Notes: a model not told the origin generated them from the sequence alone. A DNA stretch of 64,000 bases from Hoplostethus atlanticus (GCA_034670405.1 JAXDDX010000039.1:388001-452000); one strand, 5' to 3'; counted from the stretch's first letter, positions 37,670 through 51,800 are shown. Numbers and translations: made by a program.

Positions 37670-40133
37670 ATCCACTTGTGCCTGTGTAAGGGCAGGATAA
37701 ATAACGTCAGTGCAGGACGGACAACAGAGCTTGGCGTACGAGCGGCACTTCATGGGAGCATGTCAGCATACTGTTGGCACTCGGTGTGAGAAGAAGCAGG
37801 CTCTTAAGGAGACATGACACTAGTAGAGACCCGGCAGACGCCCAGGAGACGAGTGGATTTTGCAATGGGAAAGAAAGAGAGAGTTGTGATGGACGTGCTG
37901 GCCTGCACCTACAACACCTTGCTTGTACAACAACACATGCACCACTCCCTGCTGCCTGCTGGCCTTTTGTGTTCGCTGGAACGTTTGCACAGGCACAAGC
38001 GTCCAGGTGACGTAATGTAATGCAGCTCTCTCGTGTGACACGGCCCCGAGTCGCTGTAGTATTGAGTGATATTTACACGGTTTGGTGTGGTCAAGAAGTG
38101 GAGAGGAATTTCTGGGCCTGGGCGCTCGTCGGTGATTCAGACGGAAAGTTAGAGAGTTAAGAGAGAGAGAAAGAGAGCGAGGGAATCTGAGAGAGGACGG
38201 ATCAGAGAGTAGTCACCGGGGTGAGACAGGGGGAGAAGCCACCCACACTTACCACAAAGGCTTGAGTCATGCTGTAGCCGGGCTGGCACAGGGCTGTGGG
38301 ACAGGGACGTTAGCCCGGCTCTGCTCTCCACCATGCACAGATGGGGCCTCAGAGTTAGACGACCTATCACTTACAACACTCTCATGTTGCTTCAGTGGGG
38401 GGGTGTATCACGCCTCACCGATGAATAAGCTACCAAGCTTTTATTGGTCTCACCGTTTCATTGATCTTTCCTACTTTATGTTATTCCAGTTACAGAAATA
38501 TTGACGGATAAAGTCTGTTATTGTGTTTGGACTGCACCAGTTCCACAGTGTTGACAAGGCCGCAGTGTTTGGCACATGGTGTGCTTGTTATTGCACTTCA
38601 CCCTAATCTGTCATATTCATGTTGCGTAACAGGGTCATTCACTTCTGAGCTCCGGTCAGCGAGGAAGGGACAAACTCTCTTACTCAGAGGGACATCGCTT
38701 CCCTCACGGCAGCATAACAGACGTAAAGGAAAGTCAATAAACCGGGCTGTGTATTTAACATTGATGTTGTCCCAAGTGAGCAGTCGATCTCTTACTGTTC
38801 CTACTTACTTGTTCCACTGTGTTTCAGTCAGATGTGTTCAGTTTCCATACCATGTCAAACAACACACCATGAGCTCCGTTTGTTTCTGTCCCTTTCCTGT
38901 TTACGCCTCACACTGTATTTACAATCCCTCTGCAGTACACCCTGTTTTCTCCCAGCTCGTACAGTAAAGCCAGCTGATAATATCCTCCCTCCTATGAGCG
39001 CTGAGATAAGAGATGTTGCTTACGGCAGGCGGAACAGCCAACGTGCACTCTAACCAAGACAAAACACACAAACGTGGTGCATGAATCTGTCCTGGCGTTC
39101 ACTGATTGGCTATGTTGAGATCTCTATCTGAGTGACAAACACAATATGAAATGTATACCAAATGATTGCTCAACACCCCAGGGTGCAAGGCGTGTTAGTC
39201 ACCACTATATTATATCAGGTGATGGTGCTAATGTTGGCATGAGTCACTTAGGTCAAATGCGGAAACTAGTGAATGACAGCTGGCTAGGGAATAACAGTTC
39301 GACGTCCATTATGGTATTTGAATTAAAATGTTAGCAGAAACAGAATCCGATCTCAACTGTACATTACATGAAAAGTAGCAGATTACTGAGTTGTTATGGT
39401 AAATGATGGCGGCCTGTCATCGCTCTGCCCCACGCTGTTCCCACAGCCATGAGAAAATCTAAACAGTGAGACGGCAACTCAACGCAGGAGCCAAAGAAGC
39501 TCCCTGGTGTGGGGGAGCGATGGGAAGCCAGTGAGCCCTGGATGAAAGCGGCACCGGCTCACTGGAAAAGGTTTTGTGGTGAATCCTGGTGTTTACAGGG
39601 CTCGCTCGTTTTTTGGTAAACAATGGATAAAACGTTTTGGCGAGCTTCCACCGCCCACGCCGTCTCTTGAGGGGCAGGACGCGGTTGATCCTGCAGCTTG
39701 AACTGGGCGCTAAACTCCCTCCGTTCCCGCTAACTCATTTGGGTCTAGTGTTTCAGACGCATTGAAAAAAAAAACACACATTGTTTGTTTTACTTGTTGC
39801 CCTGGTGATAGTACCATCCCTCAACAGTTGACCTGAATAGATGCAGCAGGGATAATGCTAGTATAGTATAAGTACGCACTAGTATAGTATAGGGTAGGTT
39901 TACATGGTGCCTGCTTTACTAAACCTATGAAAAGAGCACTCTTACCAAGCAGGTCTATTATTTTCTAAGGGAAATATGACCTGGGTTATAAATCACACAG
40001 GTTTATTTCGGGGACCGTGGCAACATCAGGTATACGATATTTACTTTGTTAAATTCATCAGCTGTCAGTTTGGTGCGTACAGAGAGCAGCAGCCTTGCCT
40101 TAAACAAGACCTTCCCAATAGATGTGGCCAATA

Positions 40134-40345
40134 TTACATTACATTACATTACATTACATTACATTACAGTCATTTAGCAGACGCTTTTATCCAAAGAGAC
40201 TTACAATAAGTGCATTCAACATAGGTAGGTAGAGAACTACTAGTCACCAGAAATCATAAGTGCATTTCCTTCCTAAACAAGCAACTAGGAGCAGAACCAG
40301 TGTTAAGGTAGAAGTGCAATAAGTTAGCTAGCTACTTTTTCTTAA
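40134..40345 (+). mobile_element. Dispersed teleost repeat, copy 1
   Basis: It starts with a run of ATTAC pentamers (40134-40168), then the core tcatttagcagacgctttta and an approximately 170-base body. A second copy lies in reverse orientation at 51608-51800 and matches through the body except for a few short indels. The core word is very common in fish genomes and marks a SINE- or MITE-like family; the exact family is not assigned. No coding capacity. Confidence 0.75.
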
Positions 40346-42337
40346 ACATAAATACATAATGTCTGTCTCTCTGAGCTGAGTATAGGACTGGTAACTCTAC
40401 CCGGGGTGGAGGGAGGCTGGGGAGTCTGGGGCAGTCGGCGTCTGTCTCTGCAGCGACTGTGATGGAGACCAAAACAGGGCATGCTGGGGGCTGAGGGGCG
40501 GAGGGGGGTGGAGGGGGTGGAGGGGGCTGAGGGCAGTGTGTGTGTGTTGTTTGTCTCTTCTCGCTGACCTGGCTCAACGGGCTGATCTTTCCCTGCTCTG
40601 TTAGCTATTTGATAGGCAGAGGGATATATTGCCTCCTCCTGATTGCTTTACAATCCCTTGGCACCAGACCGTCTGCCTCAGGTAGGATCTGCACCTGTCC
40701 ATTCAGCGGGACTGATATGGCCTCCTCACTCCTCACCCACCCGTCAAGTCATCTGACTCACAATGTTTGGATAATTCCCATGTGTCAGAGCGTACAGTAT
40801 TGTTTCAGTTTGGAAATGAGGAAATGAGCTTGATGAGCTTGATACGAGCATAAATATTCTTGCTGACAAAGTGGGAAATTACAGGCGCTGATTTTAATCT
40901 CTAAAACTATGTTTCATGCCTCTGGATCGCAGAATCATCTCCAGTGGACAAACTGAGTTATAGGATCACTCAGGGAACAAGGAGGAAATTCTGGGAGGTT
41001 TTTTTCAGACTGTGTGTGTGGAAAATCTGGATTATTTTATTAAGAAATCAATGGACTTCAAAGGGTGACTCTTGCTGAGGGCTCACACTTCTGTCAGATA
41101 GTTATGGGGCAATACTGAAGGTTTGTCATCTGTGACTGGTTGGACCTGATCTGTCACATGTATCCATGTCCTTTCTCTGAGCACAGAGGGTGGGGTTGTC
41201 CCCCGGCCTGTCTGTGTAGAAGAGTAAAAAATGATTTACACTGAAAGTCTCGTCCATACAGTTGAGTATTTTGAGGAGCGCACCTCCTCATTCTCCTGAT
41301 ATAAATGGGTTAAAAGTAAGGCTGGCTGCATCAACGTAATAAGATTAAATTCTAATTTGCAGAGCGAACTCGTAAAACCATATCAGAAAACTGTTATATA
41401 GTTTAAAGTATAAAGTGTCAAGTATATTTCTAGCAGCTGTAGCACACCGAATCTTCACCATCTTTAATGCATGACTTGCATCCCCACTGCAAGCATTTAC
41501 AAAAGGAAGGTAAAGCAGGTGAACGTGTTGTGCAACCACTTTGCACAGAGATTGCCACGTGTGTGTCGGTGCATGCAACGCAAATGTGTGCAAAATTGCT
41601 TTTTGTAACTTGAGTGTGCACGCATGTGCGTCAATGAACCTGTGTCCACTCACCACAATACTTCACCACCATTTTGACGCTTGCAGATTTTGCAGATGAA
41701 GTTACACTCAAGCATGGCCTCTCTGTGTACCAAGCATGTATTTAAAGAAAAAAGAAAAAAAAATTGAAATGTCAAACAGGAAAGTCAGGATTTATGAAAG
41801 CAGAAAAATGTGTGGCTGCAAGGTTAACCCAGTGTTGTACAAGACAAAAAGTACCTACTGATCACAAACTAAGCACCCTCCCTTTCATGTCACCCATCAT
41901 CGCCCCCTCCTCCCTTTTGGACATGGATACATGTGTTTCTATAACCTAGAACTGGGCCTGTACATGTCCATGTGCAGAGCAGGCCCTGTGTGTCATATGG
42001 CCAGGGTTTACAAACAGAGCTGCTCTCCCGTTACCAGACACCGGAGCTATTCTGGCCTCCTCCCATGCACACCATCCTAATGTCCGGTTTCCATGTGGCC
42101 GTCGGCAAGCCAAGGTCACCGGGTCACATTCCACCAACTCTTTGGCACTCTACCCCAGGGTTCAAGTAGTGTGGAAGTGTATGCATGTGTGCATGTGTGT
42201 GTGTATGTGCATGCATTGTTTGTCTTTCATGCATGTGTTTGTGCTAGAGAGGAGCGTGCCACAAACTGCATTCTGTTAGTGGAGAGACATTGCAGGAGGA
42301 GTTTTTTGCACTGGTGACAGATGGAGGTGCATGCACG

Positions 42338-42376
42338 CACACACACACACACACACACACCCACCCACACACACAC
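42338..42376 (+). repeat. CA microsatellite
   Basis: (CA)n tract interrupted once by a CCACCC step. Confidence 0.85.
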
Positions 42377-44052
42377 ATGTTATGTTTGAAATATAGAGCT
42401 CTTAAGAGACACGTTACACAGGACTGTGATTAATGTGGCTGTCTCTAAAGATACTTTCAACAGTCTTGGCTGGCAGAGAGACGAGTGCTATGAGGAGCTG
42501 CTGTTCGGGGGTGGGCAGCGGTCCTTCAGGATCAATTGCAGGACGTATTTTAGTCTATCTGGTTTATTTAGGCTTTCTATGTACTTGACACTTGAGCACA
42601 CCAGCGGAAGTGAAGGAAGTCATTAATACGGCACAATGCTGCAAGGAGTGCAGAACAAGCTGGTAGTAAACAAGCCCATTCACCAGTCGAGGCCATGGGA
42701 ATAAAACTGATTTTATTAGGAATGCAGGACCATAACTGATCAATTTCAACTATCACTGTGATTCTTGGTATCCATGCCCAGACTATTTTGACCATTTAAA
42801 CTCCATTCAACAACACTGTGAGTGTGCAGACACAGAGTATCAGAGTCTCTCCTCTGAGCTAACGTGTGTTGTTTAGACCCAGGTAATCCCAAAATGAAAG
42901 ACACCCTGTTCTGGTCTCGTCTACCCTGGCCAGCAGCTGGAAAGGGAGGGGCAATCTGATGAGCCCACAGAGGAAGACACACACAGCAGATCTCTGTCTG
43001 TCTGGGGTGGGTGGGACGAAGTGCGTGGGACGCAAGACAAAGCCTTTTCTCCTGGAACAACAGTGATTATATCACAACACCAGTCAGTCACTGACAAGAG
43101 ACACGTCTGATCGCTACGACAAACATCTGTAGTTGCCAACTACGGTTAATGTGCATGTCTTTCAATCAAGGAAGCAGCTTTAAATCAACTTTTAATTTGT
43201 GTCTGTTTCTATATTAATGTCTATTCCAATAAGTTTGACATGCTTGAGTCAATAAAAATGAATGGAAAGTAAATGGAATCAGATCAGCGTCCCTCTGTTG
43301 GGCCAGGAGTTTGTTCATCGGCTTTATAAACAATTGGCTAGTCCTTCTGTCACAAAATACTGATGTGCCAAAAGGAAAGGCAACAAGATTGTGAGTTTAA
43401 TTGATGTATTATTTCAACAGAATTGTTGACTAGTGTCAGCTTCTGGCCGTCTGGTGATTGGTGAGTTTGGGCTGGGCACAAATAATAAGAAACCCACTGG
43501 AGTTTGGGGTGGTGTGTGTCAGTAACCTCCTCAGATTGTGCTGATGTAATCATGAAGGTGCATGATGAAAAGGAATCTGCAGACCAGGTGAGCGCGTCCT
43601 ATGAAACATGATCACTGACAGCACGTCAAGTAGAAAGAGAGTAGACTTTTTTCACCCCTCATGCCCACGCACACCTACTAAATAACTACTAAGAATCAAC
43701 AGGCTTCACAGTAGCACCTTTTCTAAAAGTGTAGAGTTTATAAATTGCACTGAACTGTAGATTCCAGCTGAAGAGGAAACTTTATATGTATTTTAAAAAA
43801 CACTGGCTTATGTGTGGGATATATTACGGGGGCGTGAAGCTTGAACCCAAACAAGGCACTATTCCAGAACTTCCTGGAGTTCAGTTCCCCGAAATTCCAA
43901 GAGTCTTGCCGGAAATCCAACATGAGGCAACAGGCAGCCCCTCTCAAAGGGTCGCCGAGTGTGAATGAGTCCACAGAGTGAACATGGACGTGGCTGACAG
44001 ACGGACTGAGTCAGCGCTGCATTCCATTGGAGTCAACCATCCACTTTACTCT

Positions 44053-44056
<4 letters not shown>

Positions 44057-44092
<36 letters not shown>

Positions 44093-44160
44093 ATTCCCAC
44101 ATCACTTCTTTACTCCCTCTCTCACACACGCACACACACACACACACTCACACACACACA
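44057..44160 (+). repeat. Interrupted CA microsatellite
   Basis: Two (CA)n runs are separated by a short unique stretch (about 44091-44122). Leads directly into the 178-bp duplication. Confidence 0.9.
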
Positions 44161-44500
44161 TACAGGTGTACCAGATGTATACCAGATGCTTTACCCTAAC
44201 CAAACATTTCCCTTTAGCATTAATCCAAAACACACATTACACGTAGTCTAGATTACTTGTGTGTACATACATAGATTTTGCCTTACACATACACCACACA
44301 CACTACACTACACACACACACACACTCACACACACACATACAGGTGTACCAGATGTATACCAGATGCTTTACCCTAACCAAACATTTCCCTGTAGCATTA
44401 ATCCAAAACACACATTACATATAGTCTAGATTACTTGTGTGTACATACATAGATTTACACTTACACATACACCATACACACTACACTACACACACACTCT
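44130..44500 (+). repeat. 178-bp tandem duplication
   Basis: The segment beginning caggtgtaccagatgtatac at 44163 recurs at 44341, 178 bases on, with a handful of substitutions, including the CA-rich linker. A third partial unit trails to about 44500. Confidence 0.85.
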
Positions 44501-47079
44501 TTCTATTGCTGCCAGCTGCTGACTGCCGCGCAGATCAAAACATATGACGTTTGAGATATTTCCCATTTGAATTCGAGTACCTCTTTCCAATCTGACCCCA
44601 GGTCAGCCCCCTGGTGTGTCCGTTCAGACTCATCTGGAGCAGCTTCATATACTCGAGTATACTTCGAGTATAGTCCCCACTACTCGAGCCAGGGGCCAAT
44701 GACCAGTACAAGAGGGCTGTCACATGACAATGCCCGCTGATGAATAGCTGCGTGGTTCATCGGGGGCCCCTCACACGTTGATCAACACCAGTCGTAGAGG
44801 GTTAGTGCAGCTCTCTGCGGACATGATCAGTACAGTATATCCCATGCAGCTGCAAATGGATGTCTGAGTGCTGCCCTGATTCACCTACTTTCAGACCAAC
44901 CCAACCCTCTTCCAGTTGGTCATCAGTTTGTATCAGAAGAACTCTGGTTTCATTAATCTTGTGCATCTAAATTCAGCTACACTCAAGCTAGGCTACCTGA
45001 ACGCCTCTCTGACGTCTTCTCCTTCTGCCTTTTGCCTCCGTCGGCGTGGGGGCAGAGGGCTGGCTGTGGAGCCGAAGGGGTGTGATTAGCCCTGGGTGAC
45101 TCAGATACAGGTGCTTTGCAATTTAAGGCCTTTAACACCTTCCCCCCTTGTTTTAGGTTTATAGTTGTGAGGCAGTCTGCATCTTCACACGCAAGCCTCC
45201 CGTCAGTCAGGAGGAGCCGGGGCCACACAGGTTATCATTCATCACGCCGGAGACAGTCGGGGGGTCTGCAGCTGGAGCGTCTGTGTTTACACGCTGACAG
45301 ATTTAGACTTGGGCTTGCATATGACTGATCTTTCTCACTGGGGGATACATTGGCAGCAGAACCAGGCAGAGTTTACACTTGGTGAAGGATAGCAACCGCT
45401 GATAAAGGGCCCATTAAGGACCATAACACACAGATAGAGAGAGAGATAGTTAAAACTGGGTGTTCAGATAAGATACACAGGTTTATTCTTGTCTAAGGAC
45501 AAAAAAAGAGAGATTAACCAGACATTTTGGGGTCTTCAATCCAATCCAGAGAGCTGTCATAGTGCTAAGTTGTCATCATGAGGGCTATTTCCAATGCATG
45601 ATAATGGTGATGACTGCTATTGTCACCTGCCTGGAGTAATGCAATGTGGATTTTCCTGTAAGGTCACCATAGTGACGCAAAGCCCCTGTGTCTCAAGAGA
45701 GCAAACTGAGTCATCTATCTGAATAAAATACAGTATACCTGGTGAGTGTATAGCACTTCCAAAGGTTAGATCTGAAAGTAGGCCTAATACCCTGAATCTG
45801 AAACACAAAGCTATGGCAAAAAAAAAAAAACAGCAGCCCTTTTTCAAACATGATTCATTTGTGGAGATTACCTACTTTCTGTCTTTTTCTTACAAGATGT
45901 TTTACTGCAGTTTCCTTCATATTTAAGTCATGAAATATGTAGGAAACTGCAGTATAAAAACGATTTCTGTCTAGTTTATAGAGGTGATTATTGATGTGTG
46001 CTGCCCTTGCACAAGCTACTAAAGTGAAACTGAAATCCGAGCATAAATACACTGTAGACCTAGAATATGTCACCTGCATGCTTGATAGTAAACAGCGTTA
46101 CCATCCACTGGACTGCACTGCATCTTCAAATTCAAAATGTCAAAGTAAAGGCTCGTACTTAAATACTTAAATGCTAAAACGTCCTTAAAGGTACGCCAGA
46201 GGACATGTTAGCGTTCCCTGCTGTGCCAATTGTTCTGACAGAGAAAAGCAACTGAGTGGAATACGTTTCACAATTTATAGCATCTCTTTTGATACAGTGA
46301 GTTTACAACCCCAATACTTTGCCTCTAATGAAAAGAACAGATCTTTTCATGTCAGTTCCCCCCCCTTTTCATCTTTCTCTCTTCCTGTTTTGCCTATTTC
46401 CCTTTTTCATCTTTCATTCTCGTTTGTCTCTCCTTCCGCTCACCCACACGGACGCCCCTCGCGCTGGCGGCACTAAAAATAATTGAAATAGTGATACACT
46501 GTTAAGAGGTCTTAATGAGAGGCTGGAAACTGCAGAAGTACTAGCCTTCATCTCCACCTCATCAGGGAACGCTGGAAAAATGTGGGGCCAGGGATGGAGC
46601 GATAACACTAATGACAGGGCTGCTGTAGTGGACTGATGGACTGATGTGTGATGGTTGTTGATGAGCGGGACAGTCACAACTGAGACAACTTTTCCATTCA
46701 ACACAGCAGTAGAATATATAAAAATATAAAAATATCTTACCATTGTACATAAAAAACAAGGAAATCACCATTAGAGCCAATACTGAATTATTCTACTATC
46801 ATTATTCTACTTTTATACCATTGAATGAAAAAAATGCAATATGATAGTGTACTTTTTGATCAATCCAAACTTCTTGATATTTACCAAACAAACTACTGAA
46901 ACTACTAACATGCCAGAAACATGTCAAGTCAGAGGAGCGAAGCGTGCTATGACTGGTGACAGAGTCAGGTTCCCTGAAATGCCTGGGCGTGTGGCCGGGC
47001 AGCTCCTAACCTGCAGCGAGGAGGACAGACACCCCGAGGGTCAGACTGCGGCAGCTGGCATGTTTCTAAAAACAGGCAA

Positions 47080-47098
47080 CCCCCCCCCCCCCCCCCCC
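47080..47098 (+). repeat. Poly-C tract
   Basis: A run of 19 C; length likely uncertain in the assembly. Confidence 0.9.
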
Positions 47099-48344
47099 GT
47101 TCTCCTCTGTTCTTCACAGCAGATGCTGGGTTCTGTCTGTCTTCAGAGGGAGGCAATTATTTGAGTCAGAGGGGAAGACGCACCTCACTTTAATAAACCA
47201 ACATCAAATCATCCAATGAGTGACAGCCTCACAGGGTGACTCACACATGGTGGGAAATGGAGAGTAAAACGTTTCAACAATGAGAAAGAGAAAAATGAAT
47301 TAGAGGCTTAGAGAGGCAGAGTCATCCAGTCGGGGCAGAGCTTCAGGCTGAAGACATCCTTCTCAGGTTGCATACTGTTTTTGTTCCCTCCTTCCTGTCT
47401 GTGTGTATTTACCTCCATCCTCCCTAGTACTATCTCTCCTCCCTCAGCCCTCTCTGACTCTTATCCTGTGTTGCATGGTAACTCAGCCGCTTACATAAGA
47501 CTGACCTGGTAAAATTCCACAGTGCTCGCTTGCTTCCCTGCTCCCCTATTTCCAAGGTTTTCACCCTGCGGTGACAACAATTTCACACTGGGTCAAATCC
47601 AGCCGCCCACTCGTGGGATGTTTTTCCAGCTGCTCACAAACAGGCTACCTCAGTTTGAAACGGGGTCTGAATGGAGGTTTCTAAGAAAAAGAGAAGCTCT
47701 ACCTACTAGATCTGAAAACACTGCATGTCATTGTTTTAACTGGCTGCGCCTCCTGCTCTGGAGCCTCTCCTGAAGCTACTCATGTGTACTGGGGATGCCT
47801 TGGCTGCCACTGTTCTGGGAGATGTGAACCAGATGGGAGGCGCTGGCTGTTATGTTCGGTAGCCGTTTCAACAACAGTGTTGTTTTTATTGGGGAGCAGA
47901 ATGTCATTTGTCACGAGCTCCGCTGGCATTGTGCTTTACAGTCTGCTTCCAGTGTCTTATACCTTTCAAATATCTAGAACCTCTGGGACAGCATTTCAAA
48001 AAGTGATGCCTGGTTATATCCACCAATCACAGTCCCAAGTCAAAACAGGTGTGCCAGGGTGAGGCCAATCAGCTGAGGCTTTTTTTGATTGGTGACTCCT
48101 ACTTTGCCTTGTGATTTATTCTCAAGGCTTGTTTGAAAATGTTCATATTGTCTGTGAGGTCGGTGGAGGGGGGCTTTCACTTTCGTACTGCTGCTGTCAT
48201 TTACTGTCTTTTTATGATTTATTTGACTTATATTAACTTGAAATCATGTGACTCCTGTTTGAGGTTACAGTTACTACCTAGTAAGAGACCGCTGTTGGAA
48301 ATGAGCTTTGGTTGTACATACTGATGCTGTATTACAACTATAAA

Positions 48345-48390
48345 AAGGTTTATTATTATTATTATTATTGTTATTATTATTATTATTATA
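48345..48390 (+). repeat. ATT microsatellite
   Basis: (TTA)n with one GTT interruption, about 45 bases. Confidence 0.9.
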
Positions 48391-49703
48391 AAGGGCACAC
48401 AGCAGCAGTGCCAACAGGTAAGAACCATAGGAGGAGGCAGACTTATGGGGAGATCACAGATAACTCCTCCGATGAGTCACGGACCGGGGGATGACAGACG
48501 AGAGCTATCAGATAGCTTTAGGGTGTAACGAGACACCACCACGTACACACAACCAAACACCACACATCTAAAGGGCTGTGTGCTTCCTGGCTCACGTCCA
48601 TATTGCCATATCGTAACCCATAGACCCGGTGGTGTGCATCCTGGTTGAGGTGATCAACAACAGAGCCTGACATCTCCCAGGCTCTACTCATCTTCTTCAT
48701 TTTCTCAGTAGTCAGTCCTGTGAAAATGACACCTCAATATGCTTGTGTACAACATAGATTTTTCTTATCAGACAATAAGATAGCCTTGATGCGGTGAACT
48801 TTATGTGCAGAATACAATAAATTAAGCACGTCATTTCTTATATATTCAAAATGTATGCATTCATCTACTGTTGTGCACAGGTCTGGGATCAGGTCGTACC
48901 ACACGGGTCACCAGAACAGCAGTTCTCTCCGGTTTGTTTGTGCACAATGTCGCCAGAGTTTACACAGCTGTGACACCCTGGATCTCTCAGCACTGAAAGA
49001 TAACCGATTCAATCATTACACCGGTCCTTGTTCATTCACGACTCTCTCCTCTCCTCAGTCTGAAGAAATCATGCAGTACTTCATGCATTTAAAACATGAA
49101 CTTCCTTTTACATATATTTGTTTTTACTATATACTCTTTTTAACTATGATTTCAGCTCTTTTGCAACCCTTTTCATTTCATAGTATCGCACTAGCTTCTT
49201 CCCCAAAACAAGACTATTCAACACGCTCACATAATTCCCTCTGCCCAAAGCACACGGGTCAGCGTGAGCCCTGTACCGTATAACTAGCCAACGAGCCAAA
49301 CACACTTGTCCCTGATTTGAACTGTAAACGGTTGTCAGAGCTGAACACCAGAGGCTGATTTTCCCTGACCTGCAGGTTAGTCACTCTGGAGTGCAAACAT
49401 CATTTGTTCCAGTCCTTGGACGTTGCTTACATAGTTCTGGGAATCAGGTTAATTTGTAGGAATTTTTGTTGAATTTCGTTAACAATTTGTCATGTTTGGT
49501 CAAATACCCCAGCACATGGATAAAGCTCCACAGCCAGTATCAGTTTGAGTACAGGTCTACGTGATAAAGAGCAAAGGCCTGAATGGTGAACTAATAATAA
49601 GCACAGTGAAACAACAAGGCACAGTAATGCACGCAATTTAAACATCTGTAAACATGTATATGTATTTTCAAATACTAGTTGCAACACACACATGTGATTG
49701 ACA

Positions 49704-49704
<1 letters not shown>

Positions 49705-49741
<37 letters not shown>
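49705..49741 (+). repeat. CA microsatellite
   Basis: Uninterrupted (AC)n of about 37 bases followed by imperfect ACTCAC units to about 49776. Confidence 0.95.
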
Positions 49742-49746
<5 letters not shown>

Positions 49747-50098
49747 AAACACACTCACACACACTCACACACAGACAGACTGAAGACAAGAAGAAGAACA
49801 AGTTTTACTGCTGGAAGGGGGGAGGATGAATCCTTTATTTAACCCTTCAAGGCAAGGTAAAAACACCTTGACGACCTGCACGAGGTGAAGCTGCAGTAAC
49901 ATGCAGTAACTGTTCAGTACGAAGAGTCCAGTGTAGACTGAATGGAGTATTACACCACAGCTGGTTCAACTCTGGCCAGCCTCCCCCGCCATGGCACAAC
50001 AGGATCTTCTCGTTCCCACATTTCCTCCAGCATCATTGCCACAGAGCTGATCAAGACAGATGGCCTCGTGTCCAGCAGCACAGTTTAGTATTCTACTG

Positions 50099-50099
50099 C

Positions 50100-50142
<43 letters not shown>
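50099..50142 (+). repeat. CTGG tetranucleotide microsatellite
   Basis: About eleven perfect CTGG units. Confidence 0.95.
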
Positions 50143-50283
50143 TCCTCTCTCTGTACAGAGGAGCTGGCTAATAATTTGTCAGCCCCTGTGGGGTATGAGG
50201 CCAGCATGTCAACAACGAGCCCAGTGTTCCTCAGGCCAACGATGGAGATTAGACAGCAAGGCTGATCCGGCCGCTCTGCAGGC

Positions 50284-50345
50284 GAGGGAGGGGAGGGGAG
50301 GGGGGGAGGGGGGGGGGGGGGGCAGTGGGAGGGAAGGAGGGAAAA
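50284..50345 (+). repeat. G-rich polypurine tract
   Basis: Almost only G with single A interruptions, including a run of over ten G. It has G-quadruplex-forming character; no function is inferred. Confidence 0.8.
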
Positions 50346-51607
50346 AGGAAGCAATGGAGAGAGAGCTGTGTTCCTGGGTCTCTCTCCATTCAGGGAATGT
50401 AGCTGAGAGTGTGTTTTGCAACAGTCCCAGCCATCGGGACAGGCGGAAGGGGCACTGGTGGCACATTATCTGTTCGCCAGCCAAAGTAAGGAACACAAAA
50501 ACACTTTAATGTGTAAGAGGATCTTTTTTCCCCACAACAGGATGTGCACGGCTTTCCTTTGATGCAAAGGAGGCAAAGAATGCCTGTTTTCTGAATCTGA
50601 GTAGTGTTGTGCAACAGTGTTCCCTCCTATGCAGGTCATGGAGCGAACCCATGGAAATCTACCGACAAGCACAGAAGAAAGATGTCAGGTCTGTTGCAGG
50701 ATAAAAGATGCTTGTTCAGATTCAGAACCAGCCATAACACTGGGACAAAGAACTTCATGTATCCCTTTATGTAGGTAAACTCCCCTCTGTTATCAGCCCT
50801 TAGCCCTTAGCTACACAATGTACCCCAACTCCATCACTACACCACCGCTCTCCTTCTGATTTCTCTCACTGCAGGCCTCCAACTCCTCATAATATAAATA
50901 TCCTCCATCAGTTCTGTGTGAGTTCTATAGGTGGAAATGGTAAAATACACACCTGACATCTAGTGGTCGAGCTTTGTAAATAACATCTACGTCAGTACTG
51001 GTGAAGTGCTGGAGTTCACGCTCATGGAGGTCAATATAATGAGCATATACAGTCAAATATGAGGATCAAATATGTACTATTTATGAGGCGACTGTCAAAT
51101 CCTAATACAGCAAATAAAGGACATTTGAACTTGCTGTAGTGTGTGTGTGTGTGTGTGTTATCCATGACAGCTTCCTGTATCACACAACGAGGTAAAAGGT
51201 GAATTCATGCTTGAGAAAACAACCAAAGACAACTTCTGAAACATAAACAAGATGTTAATCTAAATCCTCTGTCAGCCACAGCGCCTGCTCTACCCACATT
51301 CGTACACCAGATCCAGTCTCACGCATGTAAGCAATTTTAACCGGAGAATAAAGTGAGTAATGAAGTTGTTCCTGACTTTTCATTCTGAAGATAAAAAACC
51401 TGGAATGCACTTAATCTAGAAAGAGTGGACATGCTGTTCTCCTTTAGGAAGTACAGAACAGGAAGAACATTGAGTTTCATCACCGGCCTGCTTACATCAA
51501 GATGACTAACAAGATCAGCAATAAGTACCTGCTGTCTCTAAACAAACCTGACAGATACTTCCTGTCATTGATTCATCTACAAATCAACATCATCATCATG
51601 TTTAAAT

Positions 51608-51800
51608 AAAAAGTAGGTAGATAACTTATTGCACTTTTACTTTACTGGTTCTGCTCTTAGTTGCTTGTTTAGGAAGGAAAAGGTGACTAGTAGTTCTCTA
51701 CCTATGTTGAATGCACTTATTGTAAGTCGCTTTGGATAGAAGCGTCTGCTAAATGACTGTAATGTAATATAATGTAACTTAATGTAATGTAATGTAATCA
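51608..51800 (-). mobile_element. Dispersed teleost repeat, copy 2 (inverted)
   Basis: This is the reverse complement of the 40134-40345 element: the core word appears as gaagcgtctgctaaatgact at about 51739, with a TAATG pentamer run at the downstream end. It lacks about ten bases of copy 1 in the middle and has several substitutions. Confidence 0.75.

Larger units (their letters stand above)
27396..40133. other. Intergenic region upstream of errfi1
   Basis: No exon with a recognisable domain was found on either strand. It should contain the errfi1 promoter and its noncoding first exon, not placed. It holds microsatellites at 31462-31530, 31649-31686, 33384-33416, 35557-35577 and 37643-37669, a 21-base G run at 33978-33998, and an AT-rich stretch at about 34690-34790. 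Mixed-composition GC-richer patches near 28.85-28.98 kb and 33.1-33.3 kb have no identifiable role. Confidence 0.6.
40346..51607. other. Intergenic region with many simple repeats
   Basis: No coding exon was recognised on either strand. It holds simple repeats listed separately, a 178-bp duplicated stretch at about 44130-44500, and polypurine/GC-skewed patches near 40.49-40.53 kb and 50.28-50.35 kb. The Gly-, Pro- or Ala-rich open readings around 50.1-50.5 kb are translations of these skewed tracts. Confidence 0.6.

Noticed and set aside
40134..40209. Idea of a CRISPR-like array from the regular ATTAC units
   Set aside because: Pentamer microsatellite with no spacers, attached to a dispersed repeat; the host is a vertebrate.
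44027..44251. His/Thr-rich frames
   Set aside because: Direct translation of CA microsatellites.
50060..50614. Long Gly/Ala/Pro-rich frames on both strands
   Set aside because: They translate a CTGG microsatellite and a G-rich tract; no conserved residues or splice sites.
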